From Oscillospiraceae bacterium (GTDB taxonomy: Bacteria > Bacillota > Clostridia > Oscillospirales > Oscillospiraceae): a stretch of DNA of 64,000 bases. The stretch covers positions 58,417 through 122,416 of the forward strand of contig JAFRIV010000048.1 of NCBI GenBank assembly GCA_017432615.1, read 5' to 3'. Numbering within the stretch: the stretch's first letter is position 1; every line of letters starts with the position of its first letter. Shown piece by piece: positions 16,976-25,138 of this stretch. The notes beneath the pieces are model-generated. The model saw only the letters and a list, made by a program, of their open reading frames with translations, searched no databases and had not been told where the DNA came from. The position numbers and the translations under genes were made by a program.

Positions 16976-17759
16976 TCATTTCCAGAATTTCATCGATATC
17001 CCCGCCGTTAAAGGAAAGGTCGTACCCGTCTCCGTGGCGTGACATCGAGATCAACACACTCCCAACGGCCGCCAGTTCCAGTATGGCAACGAAAGTCGCC
17101 ACGATTTCAGAACGAGTCCGGCAATCGCTGTAAAGTTCATTGAGTGAAATATTCCTCAGCCGGAGCCGGTCTAAGATCTGGCGGCTCTTGCTGCGGACGC
17201 TGTATATGATCCGATGAGGCATAGCCTGAGCAATCTCAGTGAGATTGACAGGCCTTTCCGTGCTGCCGGAAAACACATGCAGCAGCGCTTTTAACAATTC
17301 CACAGGAGCATGATGATAGGTATACTCCGATGCTTGCGGCGGAGGAGCTTCACTCTGACGTGAAAACAACAACGCCCCTCTTTTATATGCTTCCCCCAGT
17401 GCAGGGGAAACCTCGCGGGCAGCCGTCAGAGCATCGCGGCATTTCAGCTGTTCAAGTGATTCCATCAGTGCTTCCAGTTCTGTAATCTCTTCCTCGTCGG
17501 AAGTCAGAAGCATTTTTGTTTTGATGTACAGCAGGTAAGCGGCCATCCGCACAAATTCGCTGGTAATTTCCAGATCCATCTCCTGCATTTTGTTCAGCCA
17601 AGCGAGATACTGATCCAGGATCTCTGATACGCTGATGTCCCGTATTTCAATTTTATTTTTTTGAAGCAGCAGAAGGATCAGGCTCAGGGGCCCTTCAAAG
17701 TCCTTCAGCTCGTCTTTTTCATGAAGAACACCTTCGAGATAAAAATTCGGATCTTCCAT
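16965..17759 (-). CDS. scpA: Segregation and condensation protein A
   Basis: A 264-residue kleisin ScpA that bridges SMC heads. The N-terminal block LEDFEGPLSLILLLLQKNKIEI-type segment (here DFEGPLSLILLLLQK) and ISVSEILDQYLAWL bind SMC. It is followed by EFVRMAAYLLYIKTKMLL and a C-terminal winged helix (VATFVAILELAAVGSV). It lies nine bases after the M50 peptidase gene and overlaps scpB, as in many Clostridia. Confidence 0.95.
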   Translation of the reverse strand: MEDPNFYLEGVLHEKDELKDFEGPLSLILLLLQKNKIEIRDISVSEILDQYLAWLNKMQEMDLEITSEFVRMAAYLLYIKTKMLLTSDEEEITELEALMESLEQLKCRDALTAAREVSPALGEAYKRGALLFSRQSEAPPPQASEYTYHHAPVELLKALLHVFSGSTERPVNLTEIAQAMPHRIIYSVRSKSRQILDRLRLRNISLNELYSDCRTRSEIVATFVAILELAAVGSVLISMSRHGDGYDLSFNGGDIDEILEMIEE

Positions 17760-17768
17760 CCCAAACCG

Positions 17769-18461
17769 TCACCTGTAAAATAGTTGATAGACCAGCGTAC
17801 TCACCTGCACCGCCACAGGTGCAAGCACGCCGTGATAGATCGCGGACACTGCAGCGGAAAGCGGCTTGCCCAGAATACCCGATGCCACCAGAACCACCAT
17901 AAGAAGCATCCCATAGCGTTCATAGCGCATCAGCCCGGCATATGTCTCGTCACTGAGAACAGCCAGCAACACTTTGGAGCCATCCAACGGCGGGATCGGA
18001 ATCAGGTTAAATACCGCAAGTCCGGTACTGATCGTTGCCCCCAGAAGAAGCATCTGCAGCAGATAACTGCCGACTGTATTTTGGGAAAACGGAAGATAAC
18101 AGGCCCCATAAAGCACCATGAACAGCACTGCCAGCAGGAAATTGGAAACCGGACCCGCCAGTGCCGTAATCGCCATCCCTTTTTTGGGATCACGGAACTT
18201 GTACATATTGACAGGCACAGGTTTTGCCCAGCCAAAATGAAACAGTACCATCATCAGCAGCCCCATCCGGTCAATGTGCTTCAACGGGTTGAGGGTAAGC
18301 CTCCCGGCCCGCTTCGCCGTATCGTCTCCAAGGCGGTACGCCACAAAGCCGTGGCTCAGTTCATGAAACGTAATGCAGATCAACGCTGGAACGACCGAGA
18401 GCAGAATGCTCAGAAGATAGGTAAAATCGAAGCCGCTCCAAATATCCTGAACAACGCTGAT
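17769..18461 (-). CDS. Site-2 protease family (M50) metallopeptidase
   Basis: A membrane zinc protease of the S2P/YwhC type that cleaves within membrane segments. The zinc motif HELSH follows a first hydrophobic helix, and the second site is NLIPIPPLDGSKVLLAVLSD. The motif GWAKPVPVN and about five membrane helices fit the family. The start is odd. The frame is open up to a stop at 18474-18476, and the strong AGGAGG (18469-18474) is positioned for AUC at 18459-18461, with AUC and AUU just before it. The first ordinary alternative, TTG at 18383, would remove the first helix. I therefore place the start at 18461 with low certainty; the gene itself is clear. Confidence 0.85.
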   Translation of the reverse strand: MSVVQDIWSGFDFTYLLSILLSVVPALICITFHELSHGFVAYRLGDDTAKRAGRLTLNPLKHIDRMGLLMMVLFHFGWAKPVPVNMYKFRDPKKGMAITALAGPVSNFLLAVLFMVLYGACYLPFSQNTVGSYLLQMLLLGATISTGLAVFNLIPIPPLDGSKVLLAVLSDETYAGLMRYERYGMLLMVVLVASGILGKPLSAAVSAIYHGVLAPVAVQVSTLVYQLFYR

Positions 18462-18488
18462 GATAATCCCTCCTTATCCTGTTGAATC

Positions 18489-18517
18489 ATTGTAACAAAT
18501 CAGGATGCAAAAAACAA
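18489..18517 (-). promoter_or_regulatory. Promoter of the M50-scpAB-ispH operon
   Basis: On the minus strand TTGTTT (18512-18517) and TACAAT (18489-18494) with a 17-base spacer. The expected transcript starts about 20 bases before the M50 gene. Confidence 0.65.
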
Positions 18518-18563
18518 GTGCCAGAGGTACAGGAATTGCATTTTTTACCCCGGAGTCAGCAAT

Positions 18564-18596
18564 AAAAAAACCCGATCTGAAACAGATCGGGTTTTT
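18564..18596. terminator. Intrinsic terminator of rpsU
   Basis: A-rich arm, CCCGATCTG stem, AAA loop, complementary arm and T run (18564-18596). It is near-perfectly symmetrical, so it works on both strands; its main role is to end rpsU. Confidence 0.93.
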
Positions 18597-18607
18597 GATC
18601 AGAAAAA

Positions 18608-18793
18608 TCAATAGAAGCGCTTATTCTTGTTTTTGCGAGCGGCTTCCGATTTTTTGCGACGCTTGACGCTGGGGCTCTGGTAATACTCCTTCTTACGGAG
18701 ATCGGCCAGAACACCGGATTTTGCACAACTGCGTTTAAAACGCTTCAGCGCGCTATCCAAGGATTCATTTTCCTTCACGTAAATCTCAGACAT
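18608..18793 (-). CDS. rpsU: 30S ribosomal protein S21
   Basis: A 61-residue S21 with the family sequence [16 protein letters not shown] near the start, [20 protein letters not shown], and a basic C-terminus. I choose the ATG at 18793, which follows the GGAGGG ribosome binding site; a longer frame to 18835 has no support. It has its own consensus promoter and terminator, as expected for a highly expressed ribosomal gene. Confidence 0.96.
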   Translation of the reverse strand: MSEIYVKENESLDSALKRFKRSCAKSGVLADLRKKEYYQSPSVKRRKKSEAARKNKNKRFY

Positions 18794-18858
18794 TTTATTC
18801 CCTCCCTCCAGACACCAAGCGAGCGAAAAGGGCATAACTTTGGTTTATTAGCAGAGTT

Positions 18859-18887
18859 ATTATAGCGGGAGATCCGGCTCTTGTCAA
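18859..18887 (-). promoter_or_regulatory. Consensus promoter of rpsU
   Basis: On the minus strand a perfect TTGACA (18882-18887) and a perfect TATAAT (18859-18864) are separated by 17 bases. This is the strongest promoter by sequence in the window. Confidence 0.92.
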
Positions 18888-18976
18888 GCACAATCGAAGA
18901 TCACCGGCTGAAAATTTGCAGTTTTATAAGATATCCTGTTCCATCAGAAACGCAGAGGGTAAGTCATCTGCAAGGA

Positions 18977-20443
18977 TCAACCTTCGTCAGAAAGGAAGAA
19001 TTTATGCTGGCGGATAAAGAACAGCAGCCCGATCACGATCCAGATCAGCAACATAATATAACTCTCTTTTCCGAAATGCACCCCGTTCAGGCCGGGGATC
19101 GGAATCAGCTGCAGGATCATAAATGCCGTGGAGAAGATAACACCGACTACAGCCATAATTTTTAAAAAGTGAGTGCCATCCCCGTCACGTTTTGCAGCAA
19201 TGAGCGTGCTGGCACTGGTGAAGAAATACCCGATGGATGCACCGATGGCACTCATATCCACAAACCAACCCAGTGCCTCTCTGCCGAGGATCGGCCCGGA
19301 AAGACTGACAAGGATGCAAAAGATCATGGCATTTTTCGGCGTACCGTATTTTTCATCCACACGCCCGAACCATTCGGGCAAATATCCGTCACGGCTCATG
19401 GAATACATCAGGCGGCTGGAGGCCAGATAGAAGCCCATGATGCCCGAGAGCACCGCGCAGGAGACTCCCGTTCCGATCAGGATCTTTCCGAAGGGGCCAA
19501 GCAGTTCCTCCGCCGCAACAAGGACGACCCACTCCCCCGCCATCACGCGATCCGGCCAGTTTTCCAACGCTGCAGCCGCCACCGTGTTGTTGGAGGTATA
19601 GACAAAGCAGCCGAAGACAATGGCAACGACCATGATAAAGCTGACTTTTTTGAAGGAGAAGTTGAATTCCTCCGCTGCCTGCGGGATCGCGTCGAAGCCC
19701 ACATACGCCCAGGGCGCAATGGCAAAAGTTGCCAGGATCGCCGAGAGCACCCCCGCCGTGCCCCGATGCGCAAACTCGGAAATATTCTCTGTTGTGGCAG
19801 AGGCGGCAATAGCCGCTGATTTATCAAAGCCCCAGATTGGCTTCATATTCACACCCTTTGCCTTTGCACTGAACACAGCTGCAAGAAACAGGGTAAACAC
19901 GCATGTCACCAGAAGCACGGAGAGAACCGTCTGAATCACACCGGCTTTCTTTACGCCGATAATGTTCAGGTAACCGAACAGGATCAGGATCGACATCGCC
20001 AGAAGCATTTCACCCATATAGATATCAAACCCGGCCACTGCATAGTGGAAACCGAATTTCAGAATATCAGCCGAACCATCCAGACCGTCAACGATCAGAC
20101 CGATCGCCGTGGAATTCATCGGCACATTGGTAAGATAAGCTACTACCAGAAACCAGCCGCAGAGGAACGCCGGGACTTTGCCGAAGCACATTTTGGTGAA
20201 TGTAAACTCTCCCCCGGCCTTGGGAAACTTGGGCACCATATAGGCGTAGCTGAAGGCGATCACGATCATTACCAGGGCGCCGAGGATCATGGCAATGGCC
20301 GTTCCCGCTACGCCGGAATTCGGGAGGAATTTTTTGCCCGGGTTGATGAATGAGCCCCAGCCGATCACACAGCCGAAGGCAATAGCCCATACGTGCATGG
20401 GAGAAAGCTGCCGCTGCAAGGTTGCTTTTTTCGGATCACTCAT
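18977..20443 (-). CDS. APC superfamily permease
   Basis: A 488-residue transporter of the amino acid/polyamine/organocation superfamily with about 12 membrane helices. The helix 1 motif is AFGCVIGWGSFINPG, followed by PKAGGEFTFTKMCFG and, in the middle, AIAPWAYVGFDAIPQAAEE-type residues (glycine and acidic pair of helix 6). The stop is followed by a non-coding stretch with no obvious hairpin. It lies 41 bases downstream of the winged-helix/nucleotidyltransferase gene, and both are probably one transcript. The substrate is not evident; the partner gene hints at choline, ethanolamine or an amino compound, which is only an inference. Confidence 0.88.
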   Translation of the reverse strand: MSDPKKATLQRQLSPMHVWAIAFGCVIGWGSFINPGKKFLPNSGVAGTAIAMILGALVMIVIAFSYAYMVPKFPKAGGEFTFTKMCFGKVPAFLCGWFLVVAYLTNVPMNSTAIGLIVDGLDGSADILKFGFHYAVAGFDIYMGEMLLAMSILILFGYLNIIGVKKAGVIQTVLSVLLVTCVFTLFLAAVFSAKAKGVNMKPIWGFDKSAAIAASATTENISEFAHRGTAGVLSAILATFAIAPWAYVGFDAIPQAAEEFNFSFKKVSFIMVVAIVFGCFVYTSNNTVAAAALENWPDRVMAGEWVVLVAAEELLGPFGKILIGTGVSCAVLSGIMGFYLASSRLMYSMSRDGYLPEWFGRVDEKYGTPKNAMIFCILVSLSGPILGREALGWFVDMSAIGASIGYFFTSASTLIAAKRDGDGTHFLKIMAVVGVIFSTAFMILQLIPIPGLNGVHFGKESYIMLLIWIVIGLLFFIRQHKFFLSDEG

Positions 20444-20484
20444 GGGTCTTTACTCCATTCCATACTATTTTTACTATCCTATTT

Positions 20485-21375
20485 TCAGACGTTATAGGTC
20501 GGGTCGATTGCTTTCAGTTCCCGGAAGGTGTCAATCTCTACGATATCGTCTGCAAAACATTCCCGCACGGCAACCGCGTAATGATCCTTGGCATAGACCA
20601 GCGGCACCTGCTCCCAGTATCTCTCCTTCCCTCCCGGAGAGACGTAAACGTCGGCTATGTCCTGTGAAAGACGATGACCGTCCGTCTCGTCCCAATAAGA
20701 TATTCCGACCATCTGCCAACAGTCCACCCCACCGACTTTTTCTTCGGTGATGATCCCGTCTTTTACGGTGAAGCACCAGTCATCGGTACGTGGTGTACGA
20801 ATCGCAAGGAAATCCGAGGAATAGTGATACTTGCGGATGATCCCGGGATTTGACAGAAGCAGGTCCGCCTCAAAGACATAGGCGTTGGACAGCATATATC
20901 TCGCAACCAGGGCACTGGAAATGTTGTTGGCTTCATTATAGGCGGGGTTTTCGATAAAGCGGATCATGGGATACTTATACAGCAACTGATCAAACTGCTC
21001 AGCCAAATATCCCCGGACAATAATGATCTCATTGATGCCGGCAGCAAGGCAGGCGTCGATCAGGTGATCAATGATACGCACCCCATGCACGCGTACCAGA
21101 GGCTTCGGTGTGTTGAAGGTGATCGGCACCAGGCGACTGCCGAATCCCGCCGCGATAAATATTGCCCGGCGCGCCCGATAGGGTTCCAAGGCATCAAACC
21201 CAGCGTTACTGATCTGTCCGTCCGTAATCAGACGGGCATCGGTGAGTTCCTTTACCGTGCGGTTGATGGTTCCGAGAGAGTGCCCCGTCAGTTTTTCAAG
21301 AGCCCTTTGGGAGAGCGCACTTTTCGATACTGCCAGTGCCTCAAGGACATCAAACTGTTTTTTTGTCAATGCCAT
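20485..21375 (-). CDS. Winged-helix domain fused to LicC-like nucleotidyltransferase
   Basis: A 296-residue two-domain protein. Residues 1-65 look like a MarR-type winged helix (LTKKQFDVLEAL, SQRALEKLTGHSLGTINRTV, DARLIT). Residues about 72-296 are a sugar-1-phosphate/choline-phosphate nucleotidyltransferase: AIFIAAGFGSRLVPITFNTPK with the glycine-rich loop and Lys, NEIIIVRGYLAEQF, NPAYNEANNISSALVAR and a metal-binding Asp in FEADLLL. It resembles LicC (CTP:phosphocholine cytidylyltransferase). I start it at the ATG at 21375; the TTG at 21399 is less likely. Located upstream of an APC permease in the same direction. Confidence 0.82.
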   Translation of the reverse strand: MALTKKQFDVLEALAVSKSALSQRALEKLTGHSLGTINRTVKELTDARLITDGQISNAGFDALEPYRARRAIFIAAGFGSRLVPITFNTPKPLVRVHGVRIIDHLIDACLAAGINEIIIVRGYLAEQFDQLLYKYPMIRFIENPAYNEANNISSALVARYMLSNAYVFEADLLLSNPGIIRKYHYSSDFLAIRTPRTDDWCFTVKDGIITEEKVGGVDCWQMVGISYWDETDGHRLSQDIADVYVSPGGKERYWEQVPLVYAKDHYAVAVRECFADDIVEIDTFRELKAIDPTYNV

Positions 21376-21445
21376 GCTACAATACCCCGATCTGTTCAAG
21401 ATTTTTCATCATTTGTTTTCAAATGAAACAGTTCCGTTTCTGCAA

Positions 21446-21523
21446 AAAGCAAAAAAGCCAACGAGAATAATGATGTTCCATTCTTCTTTGGTTTCAAAAA
21501 GGAGTGAAACACATTCCCGTTGG
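21446..21523 (-). terminator. Long-loop terminator-like hairpin in the leader region
   Basis: In minus-strand RNA an 11-pair stem forms (arms 21513-21523 and 21458-21468) with one G-U wobble, followed by C plus six T and a second T run. The loop holds a smaller hairpin (21491-21496 with 21505-21510). It could end transcripts from the esterase gene or attenuate the next operon. Two further small hairpins lie between it and the start at 21375. Confidence 0.6.
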
Positions 21524-21528
21524 AACGG

Positions 21529-21557
21529 ATTATAGTACAAATGATCGGAAAATGCAA
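21529..21557 (-). promoter_or_regulatory. Promoter of the nucleotidyltransferase-APC operon
   Basis: On the minus strand TTGCAT (21552-21557) and a perfect TATAAT (21529-21534) with a 17-base spacer. The leader to the start codon would be about 145 bases. Confidence 0.8.
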
Positions 21558-21584
21558 CCGGTTTTTACTACACGAGGATGTTTT

Positions 21585-22718
21585 TTAAAACAGCACCTGC
21601 AGTGCATTGTAGATCTGAATCACCCAGGCTGCGTAATTGTGCTTTCCGTAGGCAATATCCACATAGAAACAGTTCTCCCCCTCTGTGAGACGGTCTGTGC
21701 TGTTGCGAATCTCCTGATAGCCGCGAATGGAATTTGTCTGCTGTGCATCCTCCCAGCCGCTGCCTGCATAAAAACAGGGAATCGGAAGATCCTGCCAGTC
21801 CTCGGAATTGATGGCAAGGGCTGCCTCATGGGGATGGCTGTTTCCGGAGAGCACAACAAAATTGCCGATCAGGTCAAAACACCGCGTCATACCGGCGTTG
21901 ACGGCAAAAAGCGCCCCATTGGAAACGCCCCCGATGCCGAAATGCTCCCGGGCACTGGCGAGATCCGCTTCGTCCCCGCTCTCGGCAAAGGTTGCGAAAT
22001 GCTCTGCCAGATACGGCAGCACCGCCGTGCGCAGATCCGACGCAAACTGTTCAAAGGACACATCCCACGATCCGCCCAGAGCCGGATAGTAGGATGCGGA
22101 ACTGAGAGACACCACGATCAGCTTTTCGCAGAGATGTGCATTGATCATGTTGTCATACAGATCTCGCATCGCAAAATAGCTGCCGGATGTGGATTCATGT
22201 GCTGTCCGGGTAAAGTCATAGCAGTTCCCCCCGCCGCCGTGGATCAGGATCAGCACGTTATATTTTTTGTCTTCGCTATACCCGTACGGGCAGTAGATAT
22301 CCATATCCCGGTTGAAGGTCTCTTCCGGGGCTTCCAGATTCGGCACCTCCAGTGAGACTTCCTGCAGAAAGCCACGCGTCTCCGACTCCCTGTAAAAGCT
22401 GTCAGGGATGGCCTCATAAGCGAAAACCGGTTCACGGGGCGTTGGAGAGGGTAAAAGCGGAGAAGGCGTCTGTGCGACCTCCGGAGATGCGGCCGACAGG
22501 TTTATCAAGGCCGGCTCAGGACTTTGCTTTTCCCCGGGAGGCGTAAATGCCTCTGCTTCCGTGGGCAAAGAAGGCTGAACGGGATCATCTTCCGGCTGCA
22601 GGCTCTGCGCAGCAGGAACGGCTTTCTGCCGCAAAAACAGCAGTATGCCCAGTACCGCAAACAGAAAACAAAGTATCAGCATCCCAGTGCGTTTTGCTTT
22701 TCCAGCAGACTTTCGCAT
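21585..22718 (-). CDS. Membrane-anchored alpha/beta-hydrolase, feruloyl-esterase-like
   Basis: A 377-residue extracytoplasmic esterase-like protein. Residues about 10-30 form an N-terminal anchor after a basic start, followed by a Pro/Glu/Ser-rich spacer to about residue 100. The catalytic domain resembles the putative esterase/feruloyl esterase group: oxyanion loop LILIHGGGGNCYDF, nucleophile Ser in GIGGVSNGALF, and a likely catalytic His in YGKHNYAAW near the C-terminus. The ATG at 22718 is nine bases after AAGGAG; the ATG at 22727 touches that site and is less likely. It lies 35 bases after the AMP-ligase gene and may be transcribed with it, but its role looks unrelated. Confidence 0.8.
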   Translation of the reverse strand: MRKSAGKAKRTGMLILCFLFAVLGILLFLRQKAVPAAQSLQPEDDPVQPSLPTEAEAFTPPGEKQSPEPALINLSAASPEVAQTPSPLLPSPTPREPVFAYEAIPDSFYRESETRGFLQEVSLEVPNLEAPEETFNRDMDIYCPYGYSEDKKYNVLILIHGGGGNCYDFTRTAHESTSGSYFAMRDLYDNMINAHLCEKLIVVSLSSASYYPALGGSWDVSFEQFASDLRTAVLPYLAEHFATFAESGDEADLASAREHFGIGGVSNGALFAVNAGMTRCFDLIGNFVVLSGNSHPHEAALAINSEDWQDLPIPCFYAGSGWEDAQQTNSIRGYQEIRNSTDRLTEGENCFYVDIAYGKHNYAAWVIQIYNALQVLF

Positions 22719-22753
22719 GCAGCACATCTCCTTTCCTATTTTTTACGCTTCGT

Positions 22754-23983
22754 TTATCGGATCGCTGTTTCTTTTTCGCTGAGGATGCGGCGCTTCCCGG
22801 GATAGAGAGAACGGTCTGCAGGAAGGACAGACCTTGCCTCCGCTGAGATCTGCTTACCGGGGAATATCGGCTCCGATGCCCGGACGAAAGGAGAAGGATC
22901 TGTTTCCCCTGTGGTAAGCACGGAAAGAAAGAGTTTTTCTTTCTTCTTTGTTACGCTGTAATCGACAACGCCCGGCAGAGCAAACAGCGCCTCATCCAGT
23001 GCAAGCATCTGCATGGCCTCTCCCTTGCGAAAAATCCGATCCAACCGAATCGTTTCACTGCCGCAGGGACAAGGCTCCGGAAATATTCTTGTGATGTCTC
23101 CTGTGCGGTAACGAATCAGCGGAAGGGCTTCCATGCCAACCGTAGTGATGACAAGTTCACCCCATTCCCCCGCCGGCAACGGGTTTCCTTCGGTATCCAC
23201 GATTTCCGCAATGATCTGGTTTTCCCGGAGATGCATACCTTCGTGGCAGTGGCACGTGATTGCACCGGCCATCCCCATCTCCCGGGAACCGTAGTGAGGA
23301 AAAAGCTTCGTGCCAAGGATTGCCTCCGCCGCAGAGAGGACGCTGCCGGGGCAGGCATCCCCGCTGACGAGGGCACGCACAAGGCTGCCTTTTCCGCACG
23401 TACGGAGAATACTCAGCAGCTGGACCGGCATCCCTACGAAACAGTTTGGCCGCTCTTTATTCAGGATCTGCTGAACCTCGCCGTAATTGCAGGAAGCTCC
23501 GCACCGCAGCGCCTTTGCGCCCAGGCGAGAAACTGCCTCTGCAATCAGCTCGCCCAAGCCGCCCGGACCGGAAAACGGGAAGCAGATCATCACCCTGTCT
23601 CCGGAGAAAACCATCTCCCCCAGCCCTGCCACATATAGAGCAATCGTGTTTTCCAGATCCTGCTGGGTGTAAAAAACACGCTTCGGCAGGCCGGTAGTGC
23701 CGGAGGTCGCGTCCGACAGTACACGGGACACCTCTCCCTGGGAAGTCATCAGCAGTCCTGGGGTAAAACGGGCAAGGTCGTCTTCCGTGGTGAAAGGGAG
23801 GGACGACAGTTCCGAAAGGGAGGAGAGGGAGGACGGCAGATCCCGGTAAAAGCCGCCACGCTGCTTTTCTCGCATGAGAAGGCGGTTCAGCTTCTGAAGC
23901 TGAACCGCTTCGATTTCTTTTCGATCGAGGACCTTCCATCCTTCCTGTTCACAGATCATGGCATCCAGCCGCGAGCGCTGCAA
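22754..23983 (-). CDS. AMP-dependent CoA ligase-like protein (DVU1553 family)
   Basis: A 409-residue adenylate-forming enzyme related to phenylacetate-CoA ligase. It has the nucleotide motif SDATSGTTGLPKRVF, the HYGSREMG motif and RYRTGDITR, but the C-terminal lid domain is short. I recognise it as the ligase family named after Desulfovibrio vulgaris DVU1553, which travels with Mop-type aldehyde oxidoreductase genes. A role in activating the acid product, or a substrate-bound intermediate, is an inference. The TTG at 23983 follows AAGGGGA and overlaps the previous stop closely; the ATG at 23959 is the alternative. Last of the core oxidoreductase operon. Confidence 0.8.
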   Translation of the reverse strand: MQRSRLDAMICEQEGWKVLDRKEIEAVQLQKLNRLLMREKQRGGFYRDLPSSLSSLSELSSLPFTTEDDLARFTPGLLMTSQGEVSRVLSDATSGTTGLPKRVFYTQQDLENTIALYVAGLGEMVFSGDRVMICFPFSGPGGLGELIAEAVSRLGAKALRCGASCNYGEVQQILNKERPNCFVGMPVQLLSILRTCGKGSLVRALVSGDACPGSVLSAAEAILGTKLFPHYGSREMGMAGAITCHCHEGMHLRENQIIAEIVDTEGNPLPAGEWGELVITTVGMEALPLIRYRTGDITRIFPEPCPCGSETIRLDRIFRKGEAMQMLALDEALFALPGVVDYSVTKKKEKLFLSVLTTGETDPSPFVRASEPIFPGKQISAEARSVLPADRSLYPGKRRILSEKETAIR

Positions 23984-24409
23984 TCAGATCATCCCCTTTT
24001 CTTCCAGGATCTCCACACATTTCTCAAAAGTGGCAGTGATGATCTGCGGGCAAAGCTCTACCCGTTTTGCAGGGTTCCCGCCGGTAATATCCCGGCAGTC
24101 GATCCCTCCGTAATCCGCCGTCATCTCCTCTTCGAACCACTTTGTGAATTCTCCCAGGATTGTTTTATGCTCCGGTGCCTCGAAACCCATATCCTCCCCT
24201 TTTCCGGAAAAATAAGAGAGGAGACAGGCTCCGCCTGTCATGCAGCCGCAACAGTGCTGTGAATAGCCGATCCCGCCGTCCAGGCCGCCCATGGCTTTGA
24301 CCAGTCCCGGATTTTCTTCGCCGGTCATCTCCAGCATCAGAATTGCCAGGATCTGTGAGCAGAAATATCCGTAACGGCTCAGTTCCATCACCCTGTCAAA
24401 CAGATCCAT
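23984..24409 (-). CDS. C-GCAxxG-C-C family protein (DVU1555 family)
   Basis: A 141-residue cysteine-rich protein of the C_GCAxxG_C_C family. It has FCSQ near the start, then HCCGCMTGGACLLSYF, a Cys in YGGIDCRDITGG and a final Cys in CPQIITATFEKC. The pattern suggests a metal or Fe-S site or a redox-active cysteine set. I start at the ATG at 24409, eight bases after AAGGAG; the ATG at 24415 is only two bases from it. It overlaps the methyltransferase gene. The family occurs beside molybdenum aldehyde oxidoreductases (DVU1555), and its function is unknown. Confidence 0.82.
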   Translation of the reverse strand: MDLFDRVMELSRYGYFCSQILAILMLEMTGEENPGLVKAMGGLDGGIGYSQHCCGCMTGGACLLSYFSGKGEDMGFEAPEHKTILGEFTKWFEEEMTADYGGIDCRDITGGNPAKRVELCPQIITATFEKCVEILEEKGMI

Positions 24410-24920
24410 TTTCATTTCTCCTTCCAATCAGCATCCAGTATGTAACCTTACCACGGGGAAAGCTGCAGGCAGCATCCTCTTTCCACAGCGCTTCCAGATA
24501 GTATTCTCTCCAGAGCCCAGTGAGATTCTCGCTATAAAGAACCGCAAACCCCGCTGACTGCAGACGGAAAACCGGATCCTCGGTAAAAACGTCCGACAGA
24601 AGCAGAAAGCCGCCTGTTTTCAGGATTCGGTGTGCCTCCCGAAGCGCCCCGAAAACATTTCCGGAGACGAAAAAGGCACACTGGCTGATTACTGCGTCAA
24701 AACACTTTTCCGGAAAACCGGTATGCAGAAGGTCTCCTCTTTCGACAAGGGAAGAGCGTGGCAAAAGGTCGATGCCCCGCGCATTCAATCCCTTCCGGCG
24801 GAGAAGCCGGACGGTTTCTCCGGCACCGGCCCCCATGTCGAGGATCCCGGCGCCCTCCGGGAGTACAACATGCTCCAGCATCGCTTCGGTATGTGCCTCA
24901 CCGCCGGGATGCCGATTCAT
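24396..24920 (-). CDS. SAM-dependent methyltransferase (DVU1556 family)
   Basis: A 174-residue class I methyltransferase. Motif I is GILDMGAGAGETVRLLR at residues 25-41, the acidic loop is ARGIDLLPRSS, and later motifs are FDAVISQCAFFVSG and RILKTGGFLLLSDVF. It overlaps the downstream C-GCAxxG gene by 14 bases and the upstream redox gene by four. It resembles the family named after DVU1556, again part of the aldehyde oxidoreductase gene set. The target of methylation is not known; the compact size would suit a small molecule or a pterin-like cofactor, but this is speculation. Confidence 0.83.
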   Translation of the reverse strand: MNRHPGGEAHTEAMLEHVVLPEGAGILDMGAGAGETVRLLRRKGLNARGIDLLPRSSLVERGDLLHTGFPEKCFDAVISQCAFFVSGNVFGALREAHRILKTGGFLLLSDVFTEDPVFRLQSAGFAVLYSENLTGLWREYYLEALWKEDAACSFPRGKVTYWMLIGRRNENGSV

Positions 24921-25138
24921 TTATCCTCCAGTGCCCGCTCCACCGAGGCGACCTTCCCCAGAGCCAGTTCTTCCGGCACATAAACGAAGCCACACCGGGG
25001 GCAGACCGGAAGTTCAACGGGGAACCCGTTGTCCAGATACATAAACTTTGCCTTGCCCTTTACGAGAGGAATGCCGCACTTCATGCACTGCAGTTTCCCC
25101 TCCGGATCGACAGTATAATAATTCCTCTCGTTTGCCAT
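24917..25138 (-). CDS. Small two-CxxC redox/zinc protein (DVU1557 family)
   Basis: A 73-residue protein with two CxxC knuckles, QCMKCGIPL and VCPRCGFVYV, spaced as in a zinc ribbon or rubredoxin-like fold, and a charged C-terminus (LGKVASVERALEDK). It belongs to the small family represented by DVU1557. Both ends overlap neighbours by four and three bases (ATGA-type junctions), so it is translationally coupled to the methyltransferase and the Fe-S protein. Confidence 0.85.
   Translation of the reverse strand: MANERNYYTVDPEGKLQCMKCGIPLVKGKAKFMYLDNGFPVELPVCPRCGFVYVPEELALGKVASVERALEDK

Noticed and set aside
21458-21526. Riboswitch-type antiterminator (GTTCCA/TGGAAC) competing with the terminator stem
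   Set aside because: The GTTCCA arm lies only two to eight bases after the -10 box, so it is probably not fully transcribed. I keep only the weaker claim of a terminator-like stem.
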